Shown: piece by piece, positions 1 through 8,430 of the stretch | How the letters are laid out: each line of letters begins with the position of its first letter | Numbering within the stretch: position 1 is the stretch's first letter | NCBI RefSeq assembly: GCF_001904725.1 | Contig: NZ_MRCE01000014.1 | Location: 125,449-189,448 of the forward strand | DNA length: 64,000 nt | Reading direction: 5' to 3' | From: Phormidium ambiguum IAM M-71 | Lineage (GTDB): Bacteria; Cyanobacteriota; Cyanobacteriia; Cyanobacteriales; Aerosakkonemataceae | Notes under the pieces: model-generated | Databases searched by the model: none | The model's input: the letters and a program-made list of their open reading frames with translations, nothing else | Told to the model about the DNA's origin: nothing | Position numbers and translations under genes: made by a program

Positions 1-7
1 TTCTTGT

Positions 8-214
8 TCAATCTACGATTCTGATTATTCCTTTTTGAATAGCTTCATAAACTTGATTAATTTGGCGTTGATCTTTTTCGCTCAGAGAATCTTTAGATAA
101 CAAAGCTGCCATAAGAGTATGTTGATCTGTACGATTAATCTGGCGAATAGCAAAGATCCTTTCTAGGATGCTTTCCACAGAAGCTTTTGGTTGCGTTTCA
201 AATGTTTTCATCAT
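8..214 (-). CDS. small conserved cyanobacterial protein, function unknown
   Basis: Protein of 68 residues, predicted soluble, with no signal peptide or membrane segment. It opens with two consecutive ATG codons and then a charged helical stretch (SVESILERIFAIRQINR) followed by a second helix (SEKDQRQINQVYEAIQKG). The pattern resembles a family of roughly 60-70-residue cyanobacterial proteins of unknown function that I recognise only by appearance. It is transcribed away from mtnP, with about 185 bp of AT-rich DNA between the two starts, so that gap should hold both promoters. No catalytic or metal-binding motif is visible. A regulatory or adaptor role is possible but unsupported. Confidence 0.7.
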   Translation of the reverse strand: MMKTFETQPKASVESILERIFAIRQINRTDQHTLMAALLSKDSLSEKDQRQINQVYEAIQKGIIRIVD

Positions 215-399
215 TAATTCAATTAATCTTTACCTTATTCAACCAAAGTAAGTATTCCCAAATAAATCGTTATTTTCACCAGTCTACATATTAAATTTTA
301 TGTAAAAAAGAGTGATGACGATCGCTAAAAATACTGCTTTCGCGCATTGCCAAGAGAAAGGTAAAATGCTGGAGTTTAAAGCGAAAAACGATCGATTTT

Positions 400-1272
400 A
401 TGACTCAGGCTAAAATTGGGATTATCGGTGGCAGCGGTCTTTATAAAATGGAAGCTCTCACAGATGTAGAAGAGGTAAAAGTTGAGACTCCTTTTGGTTC
501 GCCGTCGGATGCTTTAATTGTCGGTACTTTAGCTGGATCTAAAGTGGCTTTTTTAGCTCGGCATGGTCGCAATCATACTTTATTACCTTCTGAATTACCG
601 TTCCGGGCGAACATTTACGCAATGAAGCAGCTGGGCGTTGAATACTTAATCTCCGCGTCAGCTGTTGGTTCTCTCAAGGAGGAAGCTAAACCTCTAGACA
701 TGGTGGTGCCGGATCAATTTATCGATCGCACCAAGAATAGAGTATCCACTTTTTTTGGCGAGGGAATTGTAGCTCATATTGCATTTGGCGATCCAGTTTG
801 TCAACAATTGGCTAATGTTTTAGCAGATGCAGTAGCTAGTTTAAATTTAGATAATGTTAATGTGCATCGTGGTGGTACATATATTTGTATGGAAGGCCCT
901 GCTTTTTCTACTAAAGCGGAGTCTCATCTTTATCGCAGTTGGGGTGCAACTGTGATTGGCATGACTAATTTACCAGAGGCAAAGTTAGCGCGAGAAGCGG
1001 AAATTGCCTACGCAACTTTAGCTTTAGTTACTGATTATGATTGTTGGCATCCCGAACATGACAGCGTAACTGTGGAAATGATTATTGATAATTTACAACG
1101 TAATGCAGTTAATGCTCAAAAAGTAATTCAAGAAACGGTGCGAAGAATTACGGAAAATCCTTTTGTTTCGGAAGCTCATTCTGCTTTGAAATATGCGATT
1201 CTCACGCCGTTGGATAAAGCACCAATCAAAACAAAAGAAAACTTAGCTTTGTTGTTGAAAAAATATCTTTAA
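400..1272 (+). CDS. mtnP: S-methyl-5'-thioadenosine phosphorylase
   Basis: Predicted cytosolic enzyme that splits 5'-methylthioadenosine with phosphate into adenine and methylthioribose-1-phosphate, in methionine salvage after polyamine synthesis. The 290 residues match the usual length of PNP/MTAP-family phosphorylases. Visible motifs are the N-terminal phosphate loop [25 protein letters not shown] near residue 52, the Asn-containing [13 protein letters not shown], and [16 protein letters not shown] with the substrate-binding Met-Glu. The [15 protein letters not shown] and VTDYDCWH segments fit the MTAP rather than the PNP branch, although specificity is an inference. The gene stands alone, divergent from the upstream small protein, with no other methionine-salvage gene nearby. 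Confidence 0.93.
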   Translation: MTQAKIGIIGGSGLYKMEALTDVEEVKVETPFGSPSDALIVGTLAGSKVAFLARHGRNHTLLPSELPFRANIYAMKQLGVEYLISASAVGSLKEEAKPLDMVVPDQFIDRTKNRVSTFFGEGIVAHIAFGDPVCQQLANVLADAVASLNLDNVNVHRGGTYICMEGPAFSTKAESHLYRSWGATVIGMTNLPEAKLAREAEIAYATLALVTDYDCWHPEHDSVTVEMIIDNLQRNAVNAQKVIQETVRRITENPFVSEAHSALKYAILTPLDKAPIKTKENLALLLKKYL

Positions 1273-1331
1273 AAAGGTGAAAGGGGGAAAAATTTTATTT
1301 GCTAAATTTCCCTTTCCCCAGTACCTAGTTC

Positions 1332-1520
1332 CTAAACAGGTTTGCATTTTCCGGCGCGAATTAATCCGACGCGACGTGCGATCGCTTCTCCCTGCGAATT
1401 AAATGGCCCCCAATGTTCTAAAATATTAGTGTTTTCTTTTTTTTCTATTTCTTGACTGGAAACTATATCACAGTTACCTTCATTAAGTTTGATAATATAC
1501 CAGTCTTGAGAATCACTCAT
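1332..1520 (-). CDS. small conserved cyanobacterial protein, function unknown
   Basis: Protein of 62 residues with the pattern DWYIIKLNEGNCDIV, a short charged linker, then HWGPFNSQGEAIARRVGLIRAGKC at the C-terminus. The WGPF and EAIARRVGLIRAGKC segments look strongly conserved in a family of about 60-residue cyanobacterial proteins. I recall such proteins sometimes carrying a 'DDE transposase family' label in databases, but nothing here supports that: there is no catalytic triad and far too little length. It is convergent with mtnP, 60 bp from its stop. Function unknown. Confidence 0.7.
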   Translation of the reverse strand: MSDSQDWYIIKLNEGNCDIVSSQEIEKKENTNILEHWGPFNSQGEAIARRVGLIRAGKCKPV

Positions 1521-1871
1521 GATATTTCACCTTTTTTGTAAAAATTTGTAACTGCAACTAACCAGAAAAAAAGTGATATAGCAACTGCTAAAATTTAATA
1601 ATCGTTCTTAATTGCTAAAACCATTGCTTTTCTTCCCTTTTATCTTCTGCCTTTTGGCTTCTGCCTTCTTTCCTTTGTTGTTTTCTGTGATATTTAGGGT
1701 TATCATAAAATGATATTTGCAATTTTACTAGCTAATCTTCACTAACGCTTACAACATCAAGCACAAGTATTCTAAAACAATCATCCATAAATCTCAATCA
1801 TTAGTCAGTGATTACTCATCAGTGGCTAATGATGAGTAAAACATTACCAACAAAAGTTGAGCAGTTTCTAA
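1521..1871. other. intergenic region upstream of the helicase, with simple repeats
   Basis: About 350 bp with no convincing gene. It holds a short run of ttctgcc-type repeats near 1640-1675, the same motif that forms longer arrays near 44500 and 51680, and a hairpin at 1812-1839. The remainder is AT-rich and should contain the promoters of the divergent small protein and the helicase. Confidence 0.6.
1812..1839. repeat. inverted repeat (hairpin) upstream of the helicase
   Basis: Perfect 10-bp arms (ttactcatca and tgatgagtaa) around an 8-base loop, 33 bp ahead of the helicase start. It lies within a tract of cattagtcagt-like repeats that recur between phnC and phnD and near 34035. It could be a repeat relic or an operator; nothing decides between them. 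Confidence 0.55.
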
Positions 1872-4800
1872 ATGGCAGTTTTACACGGTAGTTGGATCGA
1901 TCGATCTCAAGGTAGTTATCTATTTATTTGGGGAGAAACTTGGCGCAGAGTTAATCCAACAAATTTAGAGGAATCAACAACATTTTTACCTCATCCACTG
2001 GCAATGAATAAGCAGGAATTAATTGCTTATTTACAGAATTTAGGAAAAATTAGCAAGGCGTTACCACCTGATACATTAACTGTTGAGAACAGTACAGCTA
2101 AGAAAGGCAAAAAGAAGCTTGAAGAAAGCCAAAACAATCGTTGGCAAATGCAAGTTTTAGGATTACCAACTCGAATCTTGGAAGCAGATAATAATTTGTT
2201 GCCTCTGCATTCGGGAACTATATTAAATGAAAATGAAGAAGGGATATCTTCTTGTTATTTGTATCCTTGGCAAGTGGAAGGAATTACTTTAAATAGACAG
2301 GAAGCGAGAGAATTTTTAACTGCTTTGCCACTGACAACTATTAATGAATCAGATTCTTTTTTGGGCAGAGATTTGCAGTTTTGGAGTCATATCGCCAGGT
2401 GGAGTGTAGATTTATTAGCAAGGTGCAAGTTTTTACCGAGATTGAAACAGTTAGAAAATGAATTCATTGCTGTTTGGCAACCTTTACTTGATAGTGGAGT
2501 GGATCAAGTTAGGTTGGAAAATTTTGCTAGACAAATGCCTGCTGCTTGTCGTACTTATCAAGCGTTGAGAAATGAGGATGATTCGTCATTTATTAGTTTA
2601 GTATTACCGCCAGAACCTAAAGAATTGCTGCTGAGTTTTTTAAGCAGCGCGATCGATCTACAAGTACGAACTGTAGCGAAAGGAAAATCTGTACCAACAA
2701 CAGAAAAATTGGTGCAAAAATGGTTAGAAGGATTGGGAAATGAGTCAGCGCAATTAACCGGAGAAAACCCAGAACGTTTAGCTGCAATTTTAAATTCTTG
2801 GATTGCACCTGTACAACCATTTTTAACAGGACAAAGTTTATTTCGCACTTGTTTTAAAGTGCATCCTCCCGGAGAAAATCAGCAAAATTGGACTTTAGAA
2901 TATTGTTTGCAAGCTGTTGACGATCCTGAATTTATTGTCGATGCTGCAACAATTTGGCAGAATCCAGTTGAACGTTTTATTTATCAAGGAAGAACTATAG
3001 AACGTCCCCAAGAAACTTTTCTGCAAGGGTTGGGTTTAGCTTCTCGATTAATGCCAGTAATTGAACCGAGTTTAGAAACTGCTACGCCGCTATTTTGTCG
3101 CTTGAATCCGTTAGAAGCTTATGAGTTTATTAAAGGAGGCGCGTGGCGTTTTCAAGATAGTGGTTTAGGGGTAATTTTACCACCAAGTTTGGCAAATCGG
3201 GATGGTTGGGCGAGTCGTTTGGGTTTAAGTATTCGCGCCCAAACTCCTGAATTAAAACCGAATCAACGCTTAGGTTTGCAAAGTTTATTAAATTTCAAAT
3301 GGCAGTTATCTATTGGTGGGCAAACTATTTCTAAAAAAGAGTTTGACAAATTAGCTGCACAGAATAGTCCGCTGGTAGAAATTAATGGAGAATGGGTGGA
3401 ATTACGCCCGCAAGATGTGAAGTCAGCGAAGAATTTCTTTGCTTCTCGAAAAGAGGAAATGTCGCTTTCTTTAGAAGATGCTTTACGTCTCAGTACAGGT
3501 GATACGCAAATGGTAGAAAAATTGCCTGTGGTGAGTTTTGAAGCTTCGGGAGTTTTGCAAGATTTGTTGAATGCTTTAACAAGTAATCGGGCGGTAGAGG
3601 CGATAGATCCTCCCCAATCTTTCAAAGGAGAATTACGCCCTTACCAAGCAAGAGGTGTAGGTTGGTTAGCATTTTTAGAACGCTGGGGATTAGGTGCTTG
3701 TTTAGCGGACGATATGGGCCTTGGAAAAACGATCCAGTTTATTGCTTTTCTACTACATTTAAAAGAAGAGAATGCACTAGAAAAACCGACTCTTTTAGTG
3801 TGTCCAACTTCAGTTTTAGGTAACTGGGAAAGGGAAGTTAAAAAGTTTGCCCCTAGTTTAAAAGTTGTATTACATCACGGTGATAAACGTCCTAAAGGAA
3901 AAACGTTTGCCAAAGCAGTTCAGGATAAAGATTTGGTAATTACTAGTTATCAATTAGTTTTCCGAGATGTTAAAGATTTACAAACTGTTTCTTGGCAAGG
4001 TGTGGTGTTAGATGAAGCGCAAAATATTAAAAATCCAGAGGCGAAACAGTCGCAAGCAGTAAGGGATTTAGAGGCGAATTTTCGGATTGCGCTAACAGGA
4101 ACTCCGGTGGAAAATAGGTTGGCGGAACTTTGGTCAATTTTGGATTTTCTCAATCCAGGTTATTTGGGGCCAAAGAATTTCTTTCAACGCCGATTTGCCA
4201 TTCCTGTGGAAAAATATGGGGATACTTCTTCGTTAAAAACTTTACGATCGCTTGTCCAACCTTTCATCCTTCGTCGCTTAAAAACCGATCGCAGTATTAT
4301 TCAAGATTTGCCCGAAAAACAGGAAATGAATGTATTTTGCGGGTTAACAGCGGAACAAGCAGAATTGTATCAAAAATTAGTCGAAGAGTCTTTGGCGGAA
4401 ATTGAAAGTTCGGAAGGGATTCAACGGCGCGGTCAAATTTTAGCATTGTTGGTTAAACTGAAGCAAATTTGCAATCATCCAGCGCAATTTTTGAAGGAAG
4501 CAAGTTTAGGAAATCAGCAGCGATCGGCAAAACTTCTGCGATTAGAAGAGATGTTAGAAGAAGTGATTTCGGAAGGCGATCGCGCTTTAATCTTTACTCA
4601 ATTTGCGGAATGGGGAAAACTGTTAAAACCCTATTTAGAAAAGCAATTTAATCGAGAAATGCTGTTTTTATATGGTAGCACTTCTAAGAATCAAAGGGAA
4701 GAAATGATCGATCGCTTCCAAAACGATCCGCAAGCGCCAAGAGTAATGATTCTATCTTTAAAAGCTGGTGGTACTGGGTTGAATTTAACTCGCGCCAATC

Positions 4801-5078
4801 ATGTTTTTCACTTCGATCGATGGTGGAATCCTGCGGTTGAAAATCAGGCAACTGATAGGGTATTTCGGATTGGTCAAACGCGCAATGTACAGGTGCATAA
4901 GTTTGTTTGTCAAGGTACATTGGAAGAGAAAATTCATGATTTAATTGAAAGTAAAAAGGCATTGGCGGAACAGGTTGTTGGTGGTGGGGAAAATTGGTTA
5001 ACGGAGTTAGATACTGACCAGTTAAGGAATTTATTGTTGCTCGATCGCAATGCAGTGATTGATAGTTCGGATTTTTAA
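1872..5078 (+). CDS. Snf2/Rad54-family DEAD/DEAH-box helicase
   Basis: Large SF2 ATPase of 1068 residues predicted to translocate on DNA or remodel nucleoprotein. The N-terminal ~550 residues are the variable Snf2-associated region. The helicase core begins near residue 580 (LRPYQARGVGWLAFLE). Walker A is in ADDMGLGKTIQ (about 613-621), the DEAQ box is in VVLDEAQNIKNP (about 715), and motif III is ALTGTPVENRL. The C-terminal lobe has IFTQFAEWGKLL, LSLKAGGTGLNLT, and motif VI ATDRVFRIGQTRNVQVHK. Bacterial members of this architecture are often followed by a SWIM zinc-finger gene, and one follows here. Both probably act in DNA transactions or repair; the exact substrate is unknown. Confidence 0.92.
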   Translation: MAVLHGSWIDRSQGSYLFIWGETWRRVNPTNLEESTTFLPHPLAMNKQELIAYLQNLGKISKALPPDTLTVENSTAKKGKKKLEESQNNRWQMQVLGLPTRILEADNNLLPLHSGTILNENEEGISSCYLYPWQVEGITLNRQEAREFLTALPLTTINESDSFLGRDLQFWSHIARWSVDLLARCKFLPRLKQLENEFIAVWQPLLDSGVDQVRLENFARQMPAACRTYQALRNEDDSSFISLVLPPEPKELLLSFLSSAIDLQVRTVAKGKSVPTTEKLVQKWLEGLGNESAQLTGENPERLAAILNSWIAPVQPFLTGQSLFRTCFKVHPPGENQQNWTLEYCLQAVDDPEFIVDAATIWQNPVERFIYQGRTIERPQETFLQGLGLASRLMPVIEPSLETATPLFCRLNPLEAYEFIKGGAWRFQDSGLGVILPPSLANRDGWASRLGLSIRAQTPELKPNQRLGLQSLLNFKWQLSIGGQTISKKEFDKLAAQNSPLVEINGEWVELRPQDVKSAKNFFASRKEEMSLSLEDALRLSTGDTQMVEKLPVVSFEASGVLQDLLNALTSNRAVEAIDPPQSFKGELRPYQARGVGWLAFLERWGLGACLADDMGLGKTIQFIAFLLHLKEENALEKPTLLVCPTSVLGNWEREVKKFAPSLKVVLHHGDKRPKGKTFAKAVQDKDLVITSYQLVFRDVKDLQTVSWQGVVLDEAQNIKNPEAKQSQAVRDLEANFRIALTGTPVENRLAELWSILDFLNPGYLGPKNFFQRRFAIPVEKYGDTSSLKTLRSLVQPFILRRLKTDRSIIQDLPEKQEMNVFCGLTAEQAELYQKLVEESLAEIESSEGIQRRGQILALLVKLKQICNHPAQFLKEASLGNQQRSAKLLRLEEMLEEVISEGDRALIFTQFAEWGKLLKPYLEKQFNREMLFLYGSTSKNQREEMIDRFQNDPQAPRVMILSLKAGGTGLNLTRANHVFHFDRWWNPAVENQATDRVFRIGQTRNVQVHKFVCQGTLEEKIHDLIESKKALAEQVVGGGENWLTELDTDQLRNLLLLDRNAVIDSSDF

Positions 5079-5085
5079 TATTTTT

Positions 5086-5118
5086 TTGAACCGCGAAGAC
5101 GCGAAGGACGCAAAGAAG
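5086..5118 (+). repeat. dispersed 'ttgaaccgc...gacgcaaagaag' repeat
   Basis: A copy of a dispersed repeat lies between the helicase stop and the SWIM start. It begins ttgaaccgcgaagacgcgaa and ends in gacgcaaagaag. Related copies occur at 30898-30931, 38803-38834, 38841-38862 and, inverted, at 59221-59253. The aagaag at its 3' end falls just before the chosen ATG and could act as a weak ribosome-binding site. Confidence 0.75.
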
Positions 5119-5994
5119 ATGAGAGAATACGATCCTGGGATGCAGAGGGTTACAAAGGAAGATAATACTGCTATTTCTGGTCGGGAATGGTGGGTGGAAC
5201 GATGGTTAGAATTGTTGGATAAGTATCGCTTTAAAAAGCGTTTGGAACGGGCGAGAATTTATGCTAGAGAAGGTAATGTTTTAAGTATTGATTTTCAAGA
5301 ACAAAAGGTTTTTGCTAAAGTTCAAGGTACGGAACCTGAACCTTATCAACTTTCGATATTTTTGGAACCTTTTAGCGATGAACAGTGGGATTATGTGATT
5401 GAAACTATGTCGGAAAAAGCGATTTTTTCGGCTAAGTTATTAGCTGGAGAAATGCCGAAAAATATTGAGGAAGTGTTTACTGCTAATGGTTTAAGTTTGT
5501 TTCCTTTTACTTTGGAAGATGTGCGGAGTCGTTGCAGTTGTCCTGATAAGGCAAATCCTTGTAAACATATTGGGGCGGTTTATTATTTGTTAGGCGATCG
5601 CTTTGGTGAAGATCCTTTTGTATTATTTCAATTGCGAGGACGTAGTAAAGCACAAATTATTGAAGCTTTACGCAAGTTTCGCAGCAAGGGGAAAGAGGAA
5701 CAAGGAGACAAAGAAACTGAGATTCCGGTAAATCAAAAGGTGCAATATCCTTTAAAAATTGAGGAGTTTTGGCAGTACGATCGACCTTTAGAATCAGGTT
5801 TAGTTGTAATTGCACCATCACCAGTTAGCGAAACAATTTTAGATGTTTTGGGTAGAATTCCTTTAGGTAATGATGAAACAGAAAAATCTCAAACAAATAC
5901 TACTCAATCTGATGCAGTAATGCAATATTTAGATTCAGTTTATAAGGCGGTTAGTCAACAAGCGATTATTTCAGCAATGACGGTGGGAGAATAA
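5119..5994 (+). CDS. SWIM zinc-finger domain protein
   Basis: Protein of 291 residues with a SWIM zinc finger, CSCPDKANPCKHIGAVYYLL (CxC...CxH), in the middle third. SWIM domains bind DNA or protein. The N-terminal part (GREWWVERWLELLDKYRF) is typical of the bacterial proteins that travel with Snf2 helicases. The reading frame stays open upstream to 5059, overlapping the helicase, but those extra 20 residues are encoded by a dispersed repeat. I therefore chose the ATG at 5119, preceded by aaagaag. It is probably co-transcribed with the helicase and acts as its DNA-binding partner, which is an inference from gene order. The C-terminal ~90 residues are charged and less distinctive. Confidence 0.85.
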   Translation: MREYDPGMQRVTKEDNTAISGREWWVERWLELLDKYRFKKRLERARIYAREGNVLSIDFQEQKVFAKVQGTEPEPYQLSIFLEPFSDEQWDYVIETMSEKAIFSAKLLAGEMPKNIEEVFTANGLSLFPFTLEDVRSRCSCPDKANPCKHIGAVYYLLGDRFGEDPFVLFQLRGRSKAQIIEALRKFRSKGKEEQGDKETEIPVNQKVQYPLKIEEFWQYDRPLESGLVVIAPSPVSETILDVLGRIPLGNDETEKSQTNTTQSDAVMQYLDSVYKAVSQQAIISAMTVGE

Positions 5995-6097
5995 GTTGTT
6001 AGAGTTGAAATAATGAGGGAGCGATCGCACTTTTCCCCTAACTTATAAGCGCGATCGATCTTTCCTCAATTTCCCGGTTTCAAAACATTGATAATCT

Positions 6098-7726
6098 TTA
6101 CTCGTGAACTGTGCCATCAGGCATAATTGCACCAACCAATTTAGTATAGTATAAGTTAGCTCCTCCGAGTTTAGCTCCAGTCAAATTTGCGCCAGATAAA
6201 TCTGCATTATTTAAGTCTGCTGCACGGAGATCAGCTTCTTTTAAATCTGCCCCTCTTAATTTGGCACTAGAGAGCTTTGCTTCACGCAGGTCTGTTTTAT
6301 TCAAAATAGCTACACTCAGATCAGCGCCAACTAACTCTGCTTTAATTAGATTGAATCCAGTCAGATTGGCACAACTCAAATTAATCTGATTCATATAGGC
6401 TCCCTGAAGGTTTACACCACTTAAATTAGCTCCACTCAAATTAGCAGAATTTAGTTTTGCTTTACTGAAATTTGCTCCTTTTAAGTTTGCTTCAGTTAAG
6501 TTTGCTCCACTCAGGTCTGCACCACTTAAGTCAGCATTTTGCAAGGATACACCAGGAGCGATTAAATATGCTCCTGCCTCGCTAGGATTAAAACCTACAG
6601 GAAATCTAGTATTTTCATCATAAAGAGCTTGTTGTAACTTCACTCCTTTAAGGTTAGCTCCGTAAAAGTCTACAACTTGGTTGTTGTATTGGCTAGTTCC
6701 TCGAAGGTTTGCTTTAGTTAGATCGGCTCCCATTAGGTTAGCATTTCTTAGTTTTGCCGAGCGTAAATCTGCCTCTATTAGTATTGCTTTACTGAGATTA
6801 GCGTTATTCAAGTTGGCGCTAATTAGTTTAGCTTTACTCAGGTTTGCATTTCTTAAGTTTGCTTCAGTTAGCTTTGCATCTTGTAGATTAACTTTACATA
6901 AATCTGTTTCAATGAGGTTAGCTCTTCTCATATCTGCATTAACTAGATTGACTTCACTTAAGTTGGCGTTTTTTAGGTTTGCATTTTCTAGATTTGATGA
7001 ATGTAAATGCGCCTTATAAAGATCTGCATTCTCTAGATTTGCTTCACTCAAATTTAGACTACTAAAGCTGCCATAACTTAAATTTGCTCCAGTTAAGTTA
7101 GCTCTACTTAAGTTAAATTCCCAACTAATACTTTTTTTACTAAAATCAGAGGTTGCTAGGTTAATTCCTGTAAAATCTTTCTCTCCTTCTTGACAACGCA
7201 TCAAAAATGCTTCAGCACTAATAGCACGGTTTTCATCAGTCTCATCTCTCATTAATAACAGCAACATTCTCTCAATTTTGAATTCTTCATCAGTAAAAAC
7301 TGTAAATTCTGTTTCTTGTTCAACAGCATCAATTTCTTCATTGGTAAAAGTTACAACCTGCTCATTATTATTCGTTAATTCCTGAGATGCTTCAAATGTT
7401 GGGGTGGGGGAATCTTGTTGTAATTGTCGATCGACCCTTGCAAAAAACTCCTTAACTATTTCCGCATCTTCTTTTGTATCATTGTTAGGAGGCAAATCGA
7501 GAGGTTGGGAGTTGAAAGTGCGATCGCTAAGCTGCTTTTTAAGCTCAGTAAACTCCCCTTTTAAAACATCCCATTCTTGTAATTCTGGTCTATTATTAAA
7601 CTGTTCTGTCACCAAGTCTAATTGACGTTTCAGCCCTGTATAATATTTTTTAACCATAAGAAGTTGCTGTTCGAGTTGTTCAATTCTCGAAAACAACGAG
7701 CCTAAATTCACTTGTTGCTCATTCAT
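6098..7726 (-). CDS. pentapeptide-repeat protein with N-terminal coiled coil
   Basis: Protein of 542 residues. Residues ~1-75 are a heptad-rich coiled coil (LFSRIEQLEQQLLMVKKYY). An acidic linker follows, then a helical region around 150-175 (ERMLLLLMRDETDENRAIS). From about 190 to 535 there are many A(D/N)LxX pentapeptide repeats, which fold as a right-handed quadrilateral beta-helix. The repeats are interrupted near residues 340-395 by a non-repeat module containing YDENTRFPVGF and GAYLIAPG. It ends in MPDGTVHE, an ending shared in part with the second pentapeptide protein of the window. There is no signal peptide, so it is presumably cytosolic. The biochemical role is unknown; the coiled coil suggests oligomerisation or a protein scaffold. 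Confidence 0.88.
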   Translation of the reverse strand: MNEQQVNLGSLFSRIEQLEQQLLMVKKYYTGLKRQLDLVTEQFNNRPELQEWDVLKGEFTELKKQLSDRTFNSQPLDLPPNNDTKEDAEIVKEFFARVDRQLQQDSPTPTFEASQELTNNNEQVVTFTNEEIDAVEQETEFTVFTDEEFKIERMLLLLMRDETDENRAISAEAFLMRCQEGEKDFTGINLATSDFSKKSISWEFNLSRANLTGANLSYGSFSSLNLSEANLENADLYKAHLHSSNLENANLKNANLSEVNLVNADMRRANLIETDLCKVNLQDAKLTEANLRNANLSKAKLISANLNNANLSKAILIEADLRSAKLRNANLMGADLTKANLRGTSQYNNQVVDFYGANLKGVKLQQALYDENTRFPVGFNPSEAGAYLIAPGVSLQNADLSGADLSGANLTEANLKGANFSKAKLNSANLSGANLSGVNLQGAYMNQINLSCANLTGFNLIKAELVGADLSVAILNKTDLREAKLSSAKLRGADLKEADLRAADLNNADLSGANLTGAKLGGANLYYTKLVGAIMPDGTVHE

Positions 7727-8005
7727 AATAGTTTCCCGCCAGATAAGATTATTTTCTCTAATCTGCCTACAACCTGGAAACAGAAGAATTACCCAATAAC
7801 GGGTAATATCAATTACCTAAAACTTCCCCACAAATGGTCGATCGCCCTAACCCCCCTAACCTGCGGGAAGGCTACGCCTATAAAAAAGGGGAGAACAATA
7901 AACAAACTATAAAAATCAGACACAATACTAAAAATAAAGTCCCCCTTACTAAGGGGGATTTAGGGGGATCTCTTGGCAGTAGAAATCAGAGAAATCGCAC
8001 TTTAT
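7727..8005. repeat. intergenic repeat-rich spacer
   Basis: Gap between the pentapeptide protein and the PCP_red protein. It contains two common cyanobacterial dispersed motifs: a gcgggaaggctacgcctata element near 7862 and an imperfect hairpin, cccccttactaaggggga, near 7941-7958. Open frames across this stretch follow repeat sequence and do not look like genes. Confidence 0.6.
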
Positions 8006-8191
8006 TTACTGTCCAAATTCCGATCGCGCTTGTTCCACAATTTCCGGTGTTACCACCTCTAATTCAGCTTCTCGCGCCAATTGTTCAATGCGTTGTCTTG
8101 CTTGAGTACGCACAAAAAAGGGAATATTTTTCAGCTTTATCTTCGCTTCAGCAGTCCACTGTAAACCACCAGTTAAATCAGAATCCGTCAT
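8006..8191 (-). CDS. PCP_red domain protein (ChlB C-terminal-like)
   Basis: Small soluble protein of 61 residues. After a short start ([11 protein letters not shown]) it has W-T-x-E-A-x-x-x-L-x-x-I-P-F-F-V-R and R-x-R-I-E-x-L-A-R-E, then [10 protein letters not shown]. This pattern matches the domain found at the C-terminus of ChlB/BchB, the light-independent protochlorophyllide reductase subunit, which also exists as free-standing small proteins in cyanobacteria. The isolated domain has no established catalytic role, and no chlL, chlN or chlB lies in the window. A link to chlorophyll metabolism or redox sensing is inferred from family alone. Confidence 0.82.
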   Translation of the reverse strand: MTDSDLTGGLQWTAEAKIKLKNIPFFVRTQARQRIEQLAREAELEVVTPEIVEQARSEFGQ

Positions 8192-8430
8192 AGTTCGCTA
8201 ATATTTTGATTTGTTATTTATTAACTTTTGTATCAAATCTGCTTCTATATATACCCTGTTAGTCTAAGCGCTTAAAACCGCAACTCCACAGACAAAATCC
8301 GCGAAGGATACAAACTAATCAAGAGCATATTCAAGCCAGATTTTAGATCGAATGATTGCGTTTATTATACTTAAATGTCATCATACATAAAAATATTAGC
8401 AAACAAAGAAAATAAAACCATAAACCCTGG

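Noticed and set aside
1332-1520. DDE transposase label for the 62-residue protein
   Set aside because: Too short and without catalytic residues; treated as a conserved protein of unknown function.
7834-8193. 119-residue plus-strand frame
   Set aside because: It runs through intergenic repeats and the antisense of the PCP_red gene.
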